In this document: piece after piece, positions 10,212 to 19,616 of the stretch
How the letters are laid out: each line of letters opens with the position of its first letter
Position numbering within the stretch: position 1 is the first letter of the stretch
Assembly: GCA_023091735.1 (NCBI GenBank)
Contig: JALKBU010000068.1
Coordinates: forward strand, 32,160-96,159
DNA length: 64,000 nt
Reading direction: 5' to 3'
From: Trichomonas tenax
Taxonomy: Eukaryota > Parabasalia > Trichomonadida > Trichomonadidae
Position numbers and translations under genes: made by a program
The notes under the pieces: model-generated
Seen by the model: only the letters and a program-made list of their open reading frames with translations
What the model was told of the DNA's origin: nothing
Database searches by the model: none

Positions 10212-10666
10212 CAATTCAAAATTTGAAATGTTGTTCAAAATTGAATCAGAACAAAATATTATATGATCTATTCATTAAACTCTAATAAATTTTCGATTTG
10301 AGATTGTTTTGTAAACTTCTCAAAAAGCAGATTTTTAATGGTCCATTAGAGCAATCTACTAGGATATCTCGCCCATGATATTTAATTCATTCCTCCAAAT
10401 CCCATACTGCCATCGATTATGGAACCCATCCCATCAAAATGCAGAAGCTAACTCCTGTATTTTGATATTATCGAAATCCAAATTCCGAAATGAACAGAGT
10501 ACATTGTTCCTTTATACAAGCGCTCTTTTCATGGTGCCATAATTCATTGCTTTTATATAAAATCTTTGTTTTTTTAATAAAAAGTTTTAAAAAGTGACAA
10601 AAATTGAATTGAATAATTTTAACACTTGTAATATTCAATTTTGAACGGATTTCAAATTTTGAATTG
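10212..10666. repeat. Inverted pair of about 34 bp, 386 bp apart (MITE-like)
   Basis: The sequence at 10212-10246 (CAATTCAAAATTTGAAAT...) is repeated inverted at 10633-10666 (ending ATTTCAAATTTTGAATTG), with a few mismatches and one small indel in the middle. The interior has no gene. Ends of this kind suit a small non-autonomous element, but I see no clean target-site duplication and the sequence is A/T-simple, so chance similarity is possible. Confidence 0.45.
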
Positions 10667-10828
10667 AAAAGAATTGCTTAAGCTTTTAAAACATGTAGAT
10701 TCTAAATCATTTAAGTCGATTGTAAGTCATCATTTACTCATCGAACGGGTTCATTAAAAATTGAGAGAAGACCTTCATTAAAAAACTAAAACGAAAAATT
10801 TACAAGTCGATAATTGTATTCAAAAATA

Positions 10829-11884
10829 ATGAGTAGGGAGAATGAGCTGCCAGAGATACTCCCTAGCAATGTTTACAACGAGTCGCACCCAAAGATTTCG
10901 CCGATATTCGCGAATGTCTGTCTGTTGGCGGGCCCTGACCATTGGAAAATCAAAAATTGGAATCCAGTTTTTGGAAATATCGATAGATATAAACTAGAAA
11001 AGTGGATCGGCTCTGGATCGTACTCGGATGTATTCATTGGTCTGCAAGATAATACGATAAAATGCGCCATTAAAATATTAAAACCTGTTAATTTGGATAG
11101 AGTTCGTCGTGAGCTCAAAATTCTAACGATTATGCAATACACGCCAAATGCGCTGCAACTAATGGACATTTTAATCGACCCGAGAAATGGCATAACATCA
11201 TTCGTCACAGAATTCATTCCTAGCGTCAACTGGAGGACTCTAATGACAAAATTACCGCTGTCTGGTATTAGAACGTATATCTATAAGCTCGTGCAAGTTT
11301 TAGTTGCGACTCATAGCAAAGGAATAATGCATAGAGATGTAAAACCAGCAAACATATTGTGCAAAAATCCCGATGATGAGGTTGTTCTCGCCGATTGGGG
11401 TTTAGCAGAGTTTTATCATCCTTTGCACAAATATTCCACTCATGTAGGCACTAAATTCTACAAAGCGCCTGAGCTCATCCTCGGATATGGGTTTTACAAC
11501 TATGCTGTAGACATGTGGGCTGTCGGTTGCACATTATTAGAAATGTTATCAAGAAAAATCCACGTTTTCTCATCAGATGACCCAGAAAGGATGATTTTCG
11601 TGATAGGATCGATACTTGGTGGCGATAAAATCATCAAAATGGCAGATAAATATCAAATCGAATTGATGCCAAACGTAAGGTCTGAATTAAGTAGGTTGCC
11701 TGGAACAGGCATTAGGAGGTTAATCAATCGCCACAATATGGATGAATCAGCTATTGATTTAGTTGAAAGGTTGTTAACGATTGATCATCGCGAAAGAATC
11801 ACGTCAGTGGATGCTCTCACACATCCGTTCTTCACTTCAATCAATTACAGTTACTCGGCTATTTCTGCTGGAGAACCAATATAA
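10829..11884 (+). CDS. Casein kinase II catalytic subunit (CK2 alpha), 351 aa
   Basis: Ser/Thr kinase of the CK2 alpha type. It has the P-loop GSGSYSDVF (about residues 61-69), the ATP-binding Lys in AIKILKP, MHRDVKPAN with the catalytic Asp (about 172) and the CK2-specific DWG in place of DFG (about 189-191), followed directly by LAEFYHP. The sequences YNYAVDMWAVGCTLLEM and DHRERIT complete the C-lobe. Length and the run from YKLEKWIGSG to HPFF match CK2 alpha throughout. CK2 is a constitutive acidophilic kinase that acts on many nuclear and cytosolic substrates. The basic cluster after the P-loop is weaker than in human CK2 alpha (DRVRRELKIL). An upstream in-frame TTG is not a credible start; the first ATG is at 10829. 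Confidence 0.93.
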   Translation: MSRENELPEILPSNVYNESHPKISPIFANVCLLAGPDHWKIKNWNPVFGNIDRYKLEKWIGSGSYSDVFIGLQDNTIKCAIKILKPVNLDRVRRELKILTIMQYTPNALQLMDILIDPRNGITSFVTEFIPSVNWRTLMTKLPLSGIRTYIYKLVQVLVATHSKGIMHRDVKPANILCKNPDDEVVLADWGLAEFYHPLHKYSTHVGTKFYKAPELILGYGFYNYAVDMWAVGCTLLEMLSRKIHVFSSDDPERMIFVIGSILGGDKIIKMADKYQIELMPNVRSELSRLPGTGIRRLINRHNMDESAIDLVERLLTIDHRERITSVDALTHPFFTSINYSYSAISAGEPI

Positions 11885-12404
11885 TTTTTTGTTTATTTTA
11901 TATATCCTGTGTATATTTATGTATTTTTAGTAAATTTGTTTGCGTCACTAATCAATACTATTCTCTCTCTCATGACAAATTTATTCAATCTTTATAATGA
12001 AGTATAACAGATATACATTGTTTGCCTTAATTTAATAACACTAATTTGTCAATGCAATAAAATTACAATATAGAGGTTATCTTCTTTGTTAAAGAATAGA
12101 ATTAAATATTTTGATCATTTTAACTCTAAATTCTAACATGTACTTACTTTAACTGTAAACTACTTTTTTAATCTAGGTACTCCTCTCAATTTTTCAAGGG
12201 GGTCCCCTCAATATTGTGAGGAACACGCCCGTAGAGTACCTAGATTAAAAAAGTAGTTTACAGTTAAAATCAGTACATTATGATAATTATCTAAGATTTT
12301 CGAATCAAATTTTTGAGTGTATTCTATTGTGCCTGTCGAGGTAAATTTAAATCCAAAGCATGAAGGGAAATTATATATTTGTCATGTAAACTCAAAAGTA
12401 TCAA
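11885..12404. other. Spacer with a foldback and one TGTCATGTAA site
   Basis: Contains the 35 bp inverted repeat at 12148-12268 (listed separately) and, 16 bp before the RGS gene ATG, TGTCATGTAA at 12380-12389, the reverse complement of TTACATGACA. Otherwise AT-rich with no gene seen. Confidence 0.5.
12148..12268. repeat. Perfect 35 bp inverted repeat (foldback)
   Basis: The arm at 12148-12182 (TTTAACTGTAAACTAC...) is exactly the reverse complement of 12234-12268. The 51-base loop is GC-richer (GGGGGTCCCC) and has its own small palindrome, CCTCAATATTGTGAGG. There is no coding capacity. It may be a small foldback element or the DNA of a stem-loop RNA. Confidence 0.85.
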
Positions 12405-13670
12405 ATGTCACAGAAAATCAATTTTATAGACAATCCATATGCAATTTTGTTCTTCGTGCTGTGGATGCTTTGGACGTTGTACTTCTGCTTCAATCTATAC
12501 CTATTCTTCTCGCATAAGAACTCGTTTTACGTTAAATCTCGATCGCCTTGGTGTATTTTCTCATCAGCCATAGGTCAGTATATGATGATTTGCATCAACT
12601 GCTGGAAGCTGATCATGACACCCGAAGATTTTCCGAACTTTCTTGATCATATTTTTATTTGGGTCGCTATTCCTCTTCATTTCATCCCATATCCAGTACG
12701 AGCACTTCAATTTATCATCAAATATCACATCGGCAAGGCTTACGCTGACAAAGAAGAAATAGAAGAAAATGAAACAGGCGGAACTTATTCACAGACGTGG
12801 ATTAAGATCTCACAACATAAATATTTTTTAACAGACCAGGCATTTCTCATATACTCACTCCTTCTTTTCATGTTTCCTTTCGTCGTTGGTTTATATCGAT
12901 TCATACGATTCCCAGAAAATCGTCTTGGACATTACGGAAACGGAATTCAGCAGTCTACATACATTTTCTCCATAATTTTCATTGCCATCACATCGATCTT
13001 CCTTTGGGTTTGTTTTTATCACTTGCGACATGTTCACGATGAAATTGCCATTGGCACAGAATTAAAGACGATAGGCATAACGTGGATCATTTGTATTCCA
13101 TTTTACATAGGTTTTGGCCTCGGAAATCTCGCTTTTCCTAACAAAATCGCACCCGAAATCTCTCCAATATTTGGAGTTATCATATGCATGGCTTCATTCA
13201 TGACATCGTTCTCTATGCCTGTGAGCCTCGCAACATGGAAGAATCCAGATTTCAAGTTAACAATTCCACAATTTAGATCTGTTGATGCTGTTATGGAGGA
13301 TCCTTATGCATACAAGATGCTCAGGAAGTTCATGCAGAAGAATACTTGTGTCGAAAATCTTCTTTTCATTAGAGATACAATTAAATTTAAGAATGAAACG
13401 GATCCAGACAAATTACGACAAATGTCAAATAAGATATTTGAGAAGTACATATTTGAAGAAGCCCCAATGGAGGTTAATATTGGTGGAAGAATTAGAAATG
13501 AATGTCTTCAGCATATCAATGAAATTTCGCCAAATATATTCGATGCTGCTATCAGCGAAACAAAGAAACTTATTCTTCAAGATCAATTACCAGGATTTAT
13601 GCAATCTAGTGAAATGCAGCAATATATTAAGAACTATAAGGTTAGCCTCATCCCAGATGGCATCAACTGA
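12405..13670 (+). CDS. Seven-transmembrane protein with C-terminal RGS domain (421 aa)
   Basis: Residues 1-290 hold about seven hydrophobic segments, starting with AILFFVLWMLWTLYFCFNLY and ending near PVSLATW. From about residue 298 (DPYAYKMLRKFMQKNTCVEN) to 412 (QQYIKNY) the sequence fits an RGS domain, with FIRDTIKFK, KIFEKYIF and a penultimate ILQDQLPGFMQS helix. A 7TM-RGS fusion recalls plant AtRGS1, in which the RGS domain accelerates GTP hydrolysis on a G-alpha subunit. I infer a plasma-membrane regulator of heterotrimeric G proteins; its ligand is unknown. The ATG at 12405 is the first in frame before the hydrophobic region, with TGTCATGTAA just upstream. Confidence 0.85.
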   Translation: MSQKINFIDNPYAILFFVLWMLWTLYFCFNLYLFFSHKNSFYVKSRSPWCIFSSAIGQYMMICINCWKLIMTPEDFPNFLDHIFIWVAIPLHFIPYPVRALQFIIKYHIGKAYADKEEIEENETGGTYSQTWIKISQHKYFLTDQAFLIYSLLLFMFPFVVGLYRFIRFPENRLGHYGNGIQQSTYIFSIIFIAITSIFLWVCFYHLRHVHDEIAIGTELKTIGITWIICIPFYIGFGLGNLAFPNKIAPEISPIFGVIICMASFMTSFSMPVSLATWKNPDFKLTIPQFRSVDAVMEDPYAYKMLRKFMQKNTCVENLLFIRDTIKFKNETDPDKLRQMSNKIFEKYIFEEAPMEVNIGGRIRNECLQHINEISPNIFDAAISETKKLILQDQLPGFMQSSEMQQYIKNYKVSLIPDGIN

Positions 13671-13901
13671 TCATTATAGGCATTGTTTTTACTTGTTTAT
13701 TTTAAATTCTCGATTTTTCAATTTTTATTTACTTGACAAAAAACAAACCACATTTAACAAATAAATCTCACAAAATAAAATTACACCACATAATATTGCC
13801 AATAAACTTCACAAAATTGAAACTATCGACGTGTAAATATCTTAAACTATCAAATATGATATGTAAATGTATAAGATAATTACATGACAAAAATCATAAT
13901 A
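13671..13901. promoter_or_regulatory. Short spacer with TTACATGACA site at 13880
   Basis: TTACATGACA (13880-13889) lies directly upstream of the next gene and itself contains an ATG at 13884 that is in frame with it. If the motif is a promoter element, translation more likely starts at the next ATG (13902). Confidence 0.45.
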
Positions 13902-15155
13902 ATGAGTACAGAGACGTTTCAATCTAAACCACATACATTCTCCGAAAACGAGAATAACGCATTCAAGCACAACACTATAATCGAGGCGAGCTTGTGCGTG
14001 ATCCTTATAATATCGTTCTTAGTAGTTTCGATGAGATCAGGAACGCATTATATAGAAGGAAGCCAATTCAGCCAAATTACCTCAATTCATTCACCATCAA
14101 TGATTACTTCAAAACTGCACGTCGACAATTTGTGCCCTGAAAACAGAAAATTAATAATTCATGGAAATTTTGAGCTTTACACACCAGTAATTTCATTGGA
14201 AAAGACATTTAATGCCGAAATAAATATCATGCGATATAAAGATGGTGCGAAAATATCATCAGAAACAATCAAAAAGCAATATAACGTTAGTTTCCACAAT
14301 GAATTACTAAAATCAGACGACTTTCTGTTATTCAACGGACCAGTTACAACATATGATGGAATAGAACTTGTTATCACAATCACTGGTAATTTCCAATTTA
14401 TTAAGGGCATTGGATCAAGCTATAAATACACAAATCCGAAGCCAGAAAGTGTTGCAAAGACTGTGGTATTCGTTATAGGCGTTTTGACGATTCTTTCAAC
14501 ATTGAATTTAATTTCAAAAATGAATAAATCACAACCAGAAGATACAGAAGAAAATGAAATTGTTGTGTTAGCTTCTTCAGCAGTGATGACTACTGTTGCT
14601 CATTTCATTTGCTGGCACTATTTGAATCATGATTTTTCGAATTTGATTGATACAATTGTTCTAATTATATTCTTATCGGTGTTCAGAATCATATCGACGC
14701 ATCGCCTGTGTTCAATGCACAAACAGAAAATTCCAGATTTATATCTTTATATTATTGATTCTGTTCTTGTTTTGTTTACAATATATGAAAACATAACAAA
14801 GATTAGTCAATTTATTCTTCCTTTTGCATATCAACACCCAATTATCAAAAATATTATAACAATTTCATTCCATGCTGTTATATCAATGATAGTTCTTGTT
14901 TTTTCGGCATATACAATACATTCAAGTCTTGCTAACGCAAAAATTGCTGTTACATCAAATCTAATTTTTATCATCATTTCAGCAGTTGTTAGTTTAATTT
15001 CTCAAGTTGCCTTTCCCTACATTTCAATATTTGAGGGATCCTTTGTTCCTTCATTCTTCTTTTACACATCACACTTTATTTTAGCAAACTCTATGATATA
15101 CAGCTATAATCCTGTCCTATACCAAAAGACACCAATGGCTTTCGAAAGGCTCTGA
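13902..15155 (+). CDS. Polytopic membrane protein with lumenal domain, Wntless/GOST-like
   Basis: After a short cytosolic N-terminus comes one transmembrane segment (ASLCVILIISFLVVSM). A soluble region of about 150 residues follows, rich in beta strands (for example KLIIHGNFELYTPVISLEKT and ELVITITGNFQFI). The C-terminal half contains about seven more hydrophobic helices. One TM, a lumenal beta domain and 7TM is the order seen in Wntless and other GOST-family cargo receptors, and in TMEM181-like proteins. The assignment rests on topology, not on diagnostic residues. An ATG at 13884 is also in frame (18 bases upstream) but lies inside the TTACATGACA motif, so I prefer 13902. Confidence 0.55.
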   Translation: MSTETFQSKPHTFSENENNAFKHNTIIEASLCVILIISFLVVSMRSGTHYIEGSQFSQITSIHSPSMITSKLHVDNLCPENRKLIIHGNFELYTPVISLEKTFNAEINIMRYKDGAKISSETIKKQYNVSFHNELLKSDDFLLFNGPVTTYDGIELVITITGNFQFIKGIGSSYKYTNPKPESVAKTVVFVIGVLTILSTLNLISKMNKSQPEDTEENEIVVLASSAVMTTVAHFICWHYLNHDFSNLIDTIVLIIFLSVFRIISTHRLCSMHKQKIPDLYLYIIDSVLVLFTIYENITKISQFILPFAYQHPIIKNIITISFHAVISMIVLVFSAYTIHSSLANAKIAVTSNLIFIIISAVVSLISQVAFPYISIFEGSFVPSFFFYTSHFILANSMIYSYNPVLYQKTPMAFERL

Positions 15156-16216
15156 TAAAGACTTATAGATATGTTTTGTTGAATAAAATTGAATATCAAA
15201 TGAAAAATTTCTGAATTCATGTTTTATACATGATTCAATTACCTTTTCCATGAGAATGATGCTATATTTTATATTTTTATATTTTCATTATAATGAATAT
15301 ATATATATATATATTGATCATGAATCAATATTATTTAGTTTAGGGTTGTTATATATTAAAATAATATTTCTATGTTTAGGTGTAGTATACTGTTTGTCCA
15401 AAAAGAGAGTTTATGATATTTATTGATTTGATAAAAATAAATATTCGAAATGAACGTCCCAAATTTTGAGATGCGATTATAATCAAAGAGTATGTTTCAT
15501 GTTTAAGTTCAAGGACCCGTTGAGAACAAACTTTGTCACTCAGACAACCAAACAACATTATGATATGAGAAATTAATATCCGTATTTGCTCTTGACTAAG
15601 TAGTCAAACACGATAATCACGACGTAAAACTTAGCCAGTGCATGTAGCAGAAGCCTTAGATAGCTGCCGACACTTGATAATTCACACTACACGATCTTGC
15701 TAACTTCGATACAAATTAACATGAACCAACCGAAGTCATGCATCTACAAGAGCATTGCTGCCGAATGCAATGCTGAAACACAGCTCAACCTACGCCAGAT
15801 TGGTACAAGTTAGGTAATTAAGGTTTGTCAATGCTAGGACAACCAAAAAACAGCACCAAATGCAAAAAGAATGAATAGCAGTAACATGCAGTCCATGCAT
15901 ATTGTATTTGCTGAATAATATACAACTTTAGAACATATTGATATTAAAAATTTAATATTAGACTTTATTTCATTATATAAGTTTTAGAAGGATATGTACA
16001 GATATCAGGTAGAGATTGGAGGCTTAATTATGCTTCTAAGGGGGCGTTTGCCCCTTTTTTCCCTGACTATATATGAAATTATAAGCTTGTGCAAAATGAT
16101 CTCGGTTAGAATAATTAAAACTAAAAATCAATTCTTTTTCAGTCATAATACATAAGATGTTTGTATTATTATTTGAGCCCTAAAAATTTGCAGTTTTCTG
16201 CCTGTTAAATGACTGG
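15156..16216. other. Spacer, AT microsatellite and a compositionally distinct patch
   Basis: A pure (AT)n run lies at about 15296-15315. From about 15440 to 15880 the sequence is less AT-rich and reads like worn coding DNA, for example a short plus-strand run KSIAAECNAETQLNLRQIGT near 15735-15800, but it is closed by stops and I cannot name a family. Nothing else seen. Confidence 0.35.
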
Positions 16217-16500
16217 AAACTTGCATGGGCAATTAAATTTTTATACGCAAAGTCGGCAAAACTCGTTTTTTAACTCACTGGATTAACTTTTTGCTAAGTT
16301 ATTGAACCCCAATGAACAAAATCCTGTTGTGCATGATATATTAAAGAACTAGCTAATAAAGTCTATATTTCATTAAAATATCATGCACAACAGGATTTTG
16401 TTCATTGGGGTTCAATAACTTAGCAAAAAGTTAATCCAGTGAGTTAAAAAACGAGTTTCGCAGACTTTGCCTATCAATTTTAGACAAGCTAAACTTGCAT
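16217..16500. mobile_element. Foldback element with 93 bp arms flanked by 10 bp direct repeats
   Basis: The arm at 16247-16339 is repeated inverted at 16378-16470 with about two mismatches (AGTCGGCAAAAC versus AGTCTGCGAAAC). The 38-base spacer is AT-rich. The whole unit is bracketed by AAACTTGCAT at 16217-16226 and again at 16491-16500, in direct orientation, as expected for a target-site duplication. It has no coding capacity. This fits a non-autonomous foldback or MITE-like element; the mobilising enzyme is not in the window. Confidence 0.7.
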
Positions 16501-17629
16501 TATTTAAATAATGTTTTTTTGTCGCTACATTGGACTTTATTGGAATAAAGTAGTTTAATGGAATTAAGTTACTTAATTAATTAGGAATAACTGCCGGAAT
16601 TTGTCATTGGAATGGACATTATCTGATTTGCCATAAATATATGGAAATATTGCCCCTATTGGAATTAAGACTTAAGTCGATATAGTCTATTGGAATAAAG
16701 TACCCTTTATTCTTCAAAACCCGAAATAATGCCACAATAGATTTGGAGAAATCTGTTTTTGAATTAATGGTAATTTATTGATTTTTTTTGTTTCAATTAT
16801 TAAGTATTCCAATTCAGCATCAATGGATAGAACACGAAAAGTAGTATCAATAGTCAACAGCATGATACAGTGGTAAATATGGAAATATCCCAAAATTTTT
16901 GAAACAAATTTGATTCTCCATTTGATATTTCATATGTAAAGATATTTGTGCGCATATTCTCTAAAATTCTATATTGATCACAAAGAGATTGTTCGAGAAA
17001 GATATTGCACAAAAAACATACTCAGAAGCACTAAATTCATCTCATGCTGCAGTATTAAAGAGATTTAGATAATGGCATGTATAAAATTCACATAGGAAAC
17101 ATGGATGCACATCAATAATGTGAAGGATCTCTATCACGATCTCATTGATCACAGCTAAGCATGTCTGAAACTTCATTTCTATCAGAAAAAGGACTCAAAA
17201 GTAACCTTAATCGATGTTGATGACAACTCAAATATTTCGATTGTTGATTGTAATTTTGATAATCCAAGTCATATTAGTTTCAAAATAATCACATTGAAAC
17301 TAAGCTTCATTTCCACAATGGGGTGTAAAGCAGTAAATTATCCGCCTCTAGTGGTTATAAAGACATGTGCCTATTATAATTTACGGAAGCTAAGCATGAA
17401 GTGAATAAAACCATTGTTATTCTATTCTGTTGCAACAGTTGTTTATAGCATTATTTATTATCGCATAGGAAGACAACTCAGGTGTTGAATATGATTCACT
17501 TAACAAAAATATACTTATCAGCGCTCCAAGCGATTTAATCAATTGTTAGCAATTCATTTTATAGCTGCATAAATGCAATAAAAACTATTTCATTTGACAG
17601 ATTTAGTTTAATTACATTAATTTAAACCT
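16501..17629. other. Degenerate TTGGAATAAAGT repeats and decayed coding DNA
   Basis: Between 16530 and 16710 the words TATTGGAATAAAGTA, AATGGAATTAAGTTA, TATTGGAATTAAGACTTA and TATTGGAATAAAGTACCC recur at irregular spacing. From about 16980 to 17440 short stretches look like worn coding sequence (for example KVTLIDVDDNSNISIVDCNF near 17200), interrupted by stops. No gene is identifiable. Confidence 0.4.
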
Positions 17630-19486
17630 GCAATATTTGCAAATTCTTCATTAAGCAGTATTGACATGAAACATTGTCACTATTTAGAGTATATAAATAT
17701 ATCATTATTGTCCAATTGTCGATCGTTGGCAAATGTTATATTGCTACCAAATATTAAAGAATTGAAATACAGATGTTTTTATCAAACGAATTCTCTCACA
17801 TCGATTGATTTATCGGACTCCGTCGAAATATTGCAATCATATCTTGCAGGATATGGCAACATTTTCGGAACAGCTCTTGAATGAATAACAATCACAAGCA
17901 ACTCTAATTTAACTAAAATCAAATCCGACATTTTTATAGGTTCAAAGTTAACTTATTTTTGTATTCCTAAGAATGCAACGACAATAACAGCATCAGCATT
18001 TTCTTGAGTAATGATTGAAAGGTTTGAAATACACCCAGAGAATGTTTACTTCCAAACTGATGGCATTTCCATCTTTAGAGGAACAAAAAATAATACTATC
18101 GCTCTTGTTTCATCATTCCTTTCATTCCCATATACAATTCCATCTTATGTTACAATTGTAGACTATCACTGCTTGGGGAATGGCAATGTTCAGCAAATAA
18201 CACTTCATAGTAACATTGCAAAAATATACGATTTTGCTTTTTCTGGAACAAAAATTACAACAATGACAATTCCATCAAAAATTACTGCTTTATATCGCCA
18301 CACATTAAGTTTGTGCTCATTATTGGAATGTGTAGTTTTATCTCCAAACATTAACTGATTGAGAGATAATGTTTTCCTTAATGATTCGAGGCTTAATCAG
18401 ATTAGTTTACCAATGAAATTAACTGCAATTGGTGCTTCTTGTTTCCAAAATTGTATTTCGATTGAAAACGTTCAAATTCCAGCAGCCGTTAAAACAATTG
18501 GTTCAGTGGCTTTTAAGAATTGTTCTTTAGGTTTTTCTTTAGATCTTTCGCTCAATTATTACCTCACTTTGCAAAATGGAATGTTGTTTTACGATTCGAT
18601 GAAAATTTTGTCAAACTTCTTTGATGATGGTTCGGGACAGAATATTGTCATTCCTGCTGAATGCACGAGCATTTTAGATTCTGTTTTTCAAGACTCATCT
18701 ATAAGATCTGTGAAGTTTTCTGGTAATGTAGAAATGAGTATTGGAACTGGAGCTTTTCAATCTTCGAATATTGAAAAATAGAATTTCCAGCAAGTTTGAG
18801 TTCTCTTGGTGTGAATTGTTTCATTGATTGCACAAGATTAACTAGAGTTACATTTGCTGGAAATAATATAATGGGAATTCCTGATTATTGCTTCTATGGA
18901 TGCACTTCTTAGCAAAACTTTATTTTAACAAATTCAATTGAATCAGTTGGAATTTCAGCTTTTGAAAATTGCTTCACAATTCGAGATATTCAGTTCCAAA
19001 ATGCACCAATAGTGAAAAATCAGTGCTGCAGCATTTAAATCATCAGGAATAACATCATGTAATATACAATCAACTGTCCAATCGATTGATGTTGAAGCAT
19101 TTACATCTTCTAAAATTAAAAGTTTCACTTCTTCGATAAATGTTCCTGCACGTTTCTGTTGCTTTTCTTCCTGCAAATAATACAAATGTCTATGTTGTTC
19201 CAAGTAATATGAGTATATAGGAAATTATGCATTCATAGGAGCAACAAAGCTTCAAAGAGTTTTGTTCATTGGAAATTAAATGAAAAGCATCGGATATCAG
19301 TCATTTAAAGGATGCAGAAATCTCAATTTCTTATATTTCAATTCAGAAAGCCTCCAAACAATAAGTTCTTCTGCTTTCGAAGGATGTCCATTTCTGCATA
19401 AATGCGGTGCAATTTCTTGCCCAACAAGTTTGCAATCGAAGTTTAAAGCTGCTAAATTCACAGCGATTTCTTTCCAAGTCTATTAA
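17630..19486 (+). pseudogene. BspA-type leucine-rich repeat surface protein, decayed
   Basis: Repeats of the BspA/LRR_5 type run through the region, for example SLTSIDLSDSVEIL, VQIPAAVKTIGSVAFKNCSL, IPSYVTIVDYHCLGNGNVQ and MKSIGYQSFKGCRNLNF. The pieces at 17666, 18011, 18359 and 19280 share one frame but are separated by in-frame TGA or TAG stops (about 17882, 18006, 18356). From about 18775 to 19035 the repeats continue in another frame (FPASLSSLGVNCFIDCTRL), which also carries a TAG and a TAA. At least four stops and two frame changes make it a pseudogene. Intact members are surface or secreted adhesin-like proteins. I see no signal peptide or clear start, so the 5' boundary is approximate. 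Confidence 0.8.
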
Positions 19487-19616
19487 CAGCAATTGTGTGA
19501 TCATAACAATGTTTGCATTGCTGTTAATAGACTTTTATATTCAGTGTTTATATCAATATTAATGAAAAAAGTTGTTACATATATTAAATTTAAAACAAAC
19601 AAGAAAATGAAAATAA

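Noticed and set aside
15376..15558. 60-codon minus-strand frame
   Set aside because: It has an ATG but no domain and lies in a spacer with no promoter motif; I could not support it.
17882..18358. Possible reassigned TGA codon, suggested by in-frame TGA in the BspA region
   Set aside because: Other genes here end with TGA (7067, 13670, 15155), and the same region also has TAG, TAA and frame changes, so it is ordinary decay.
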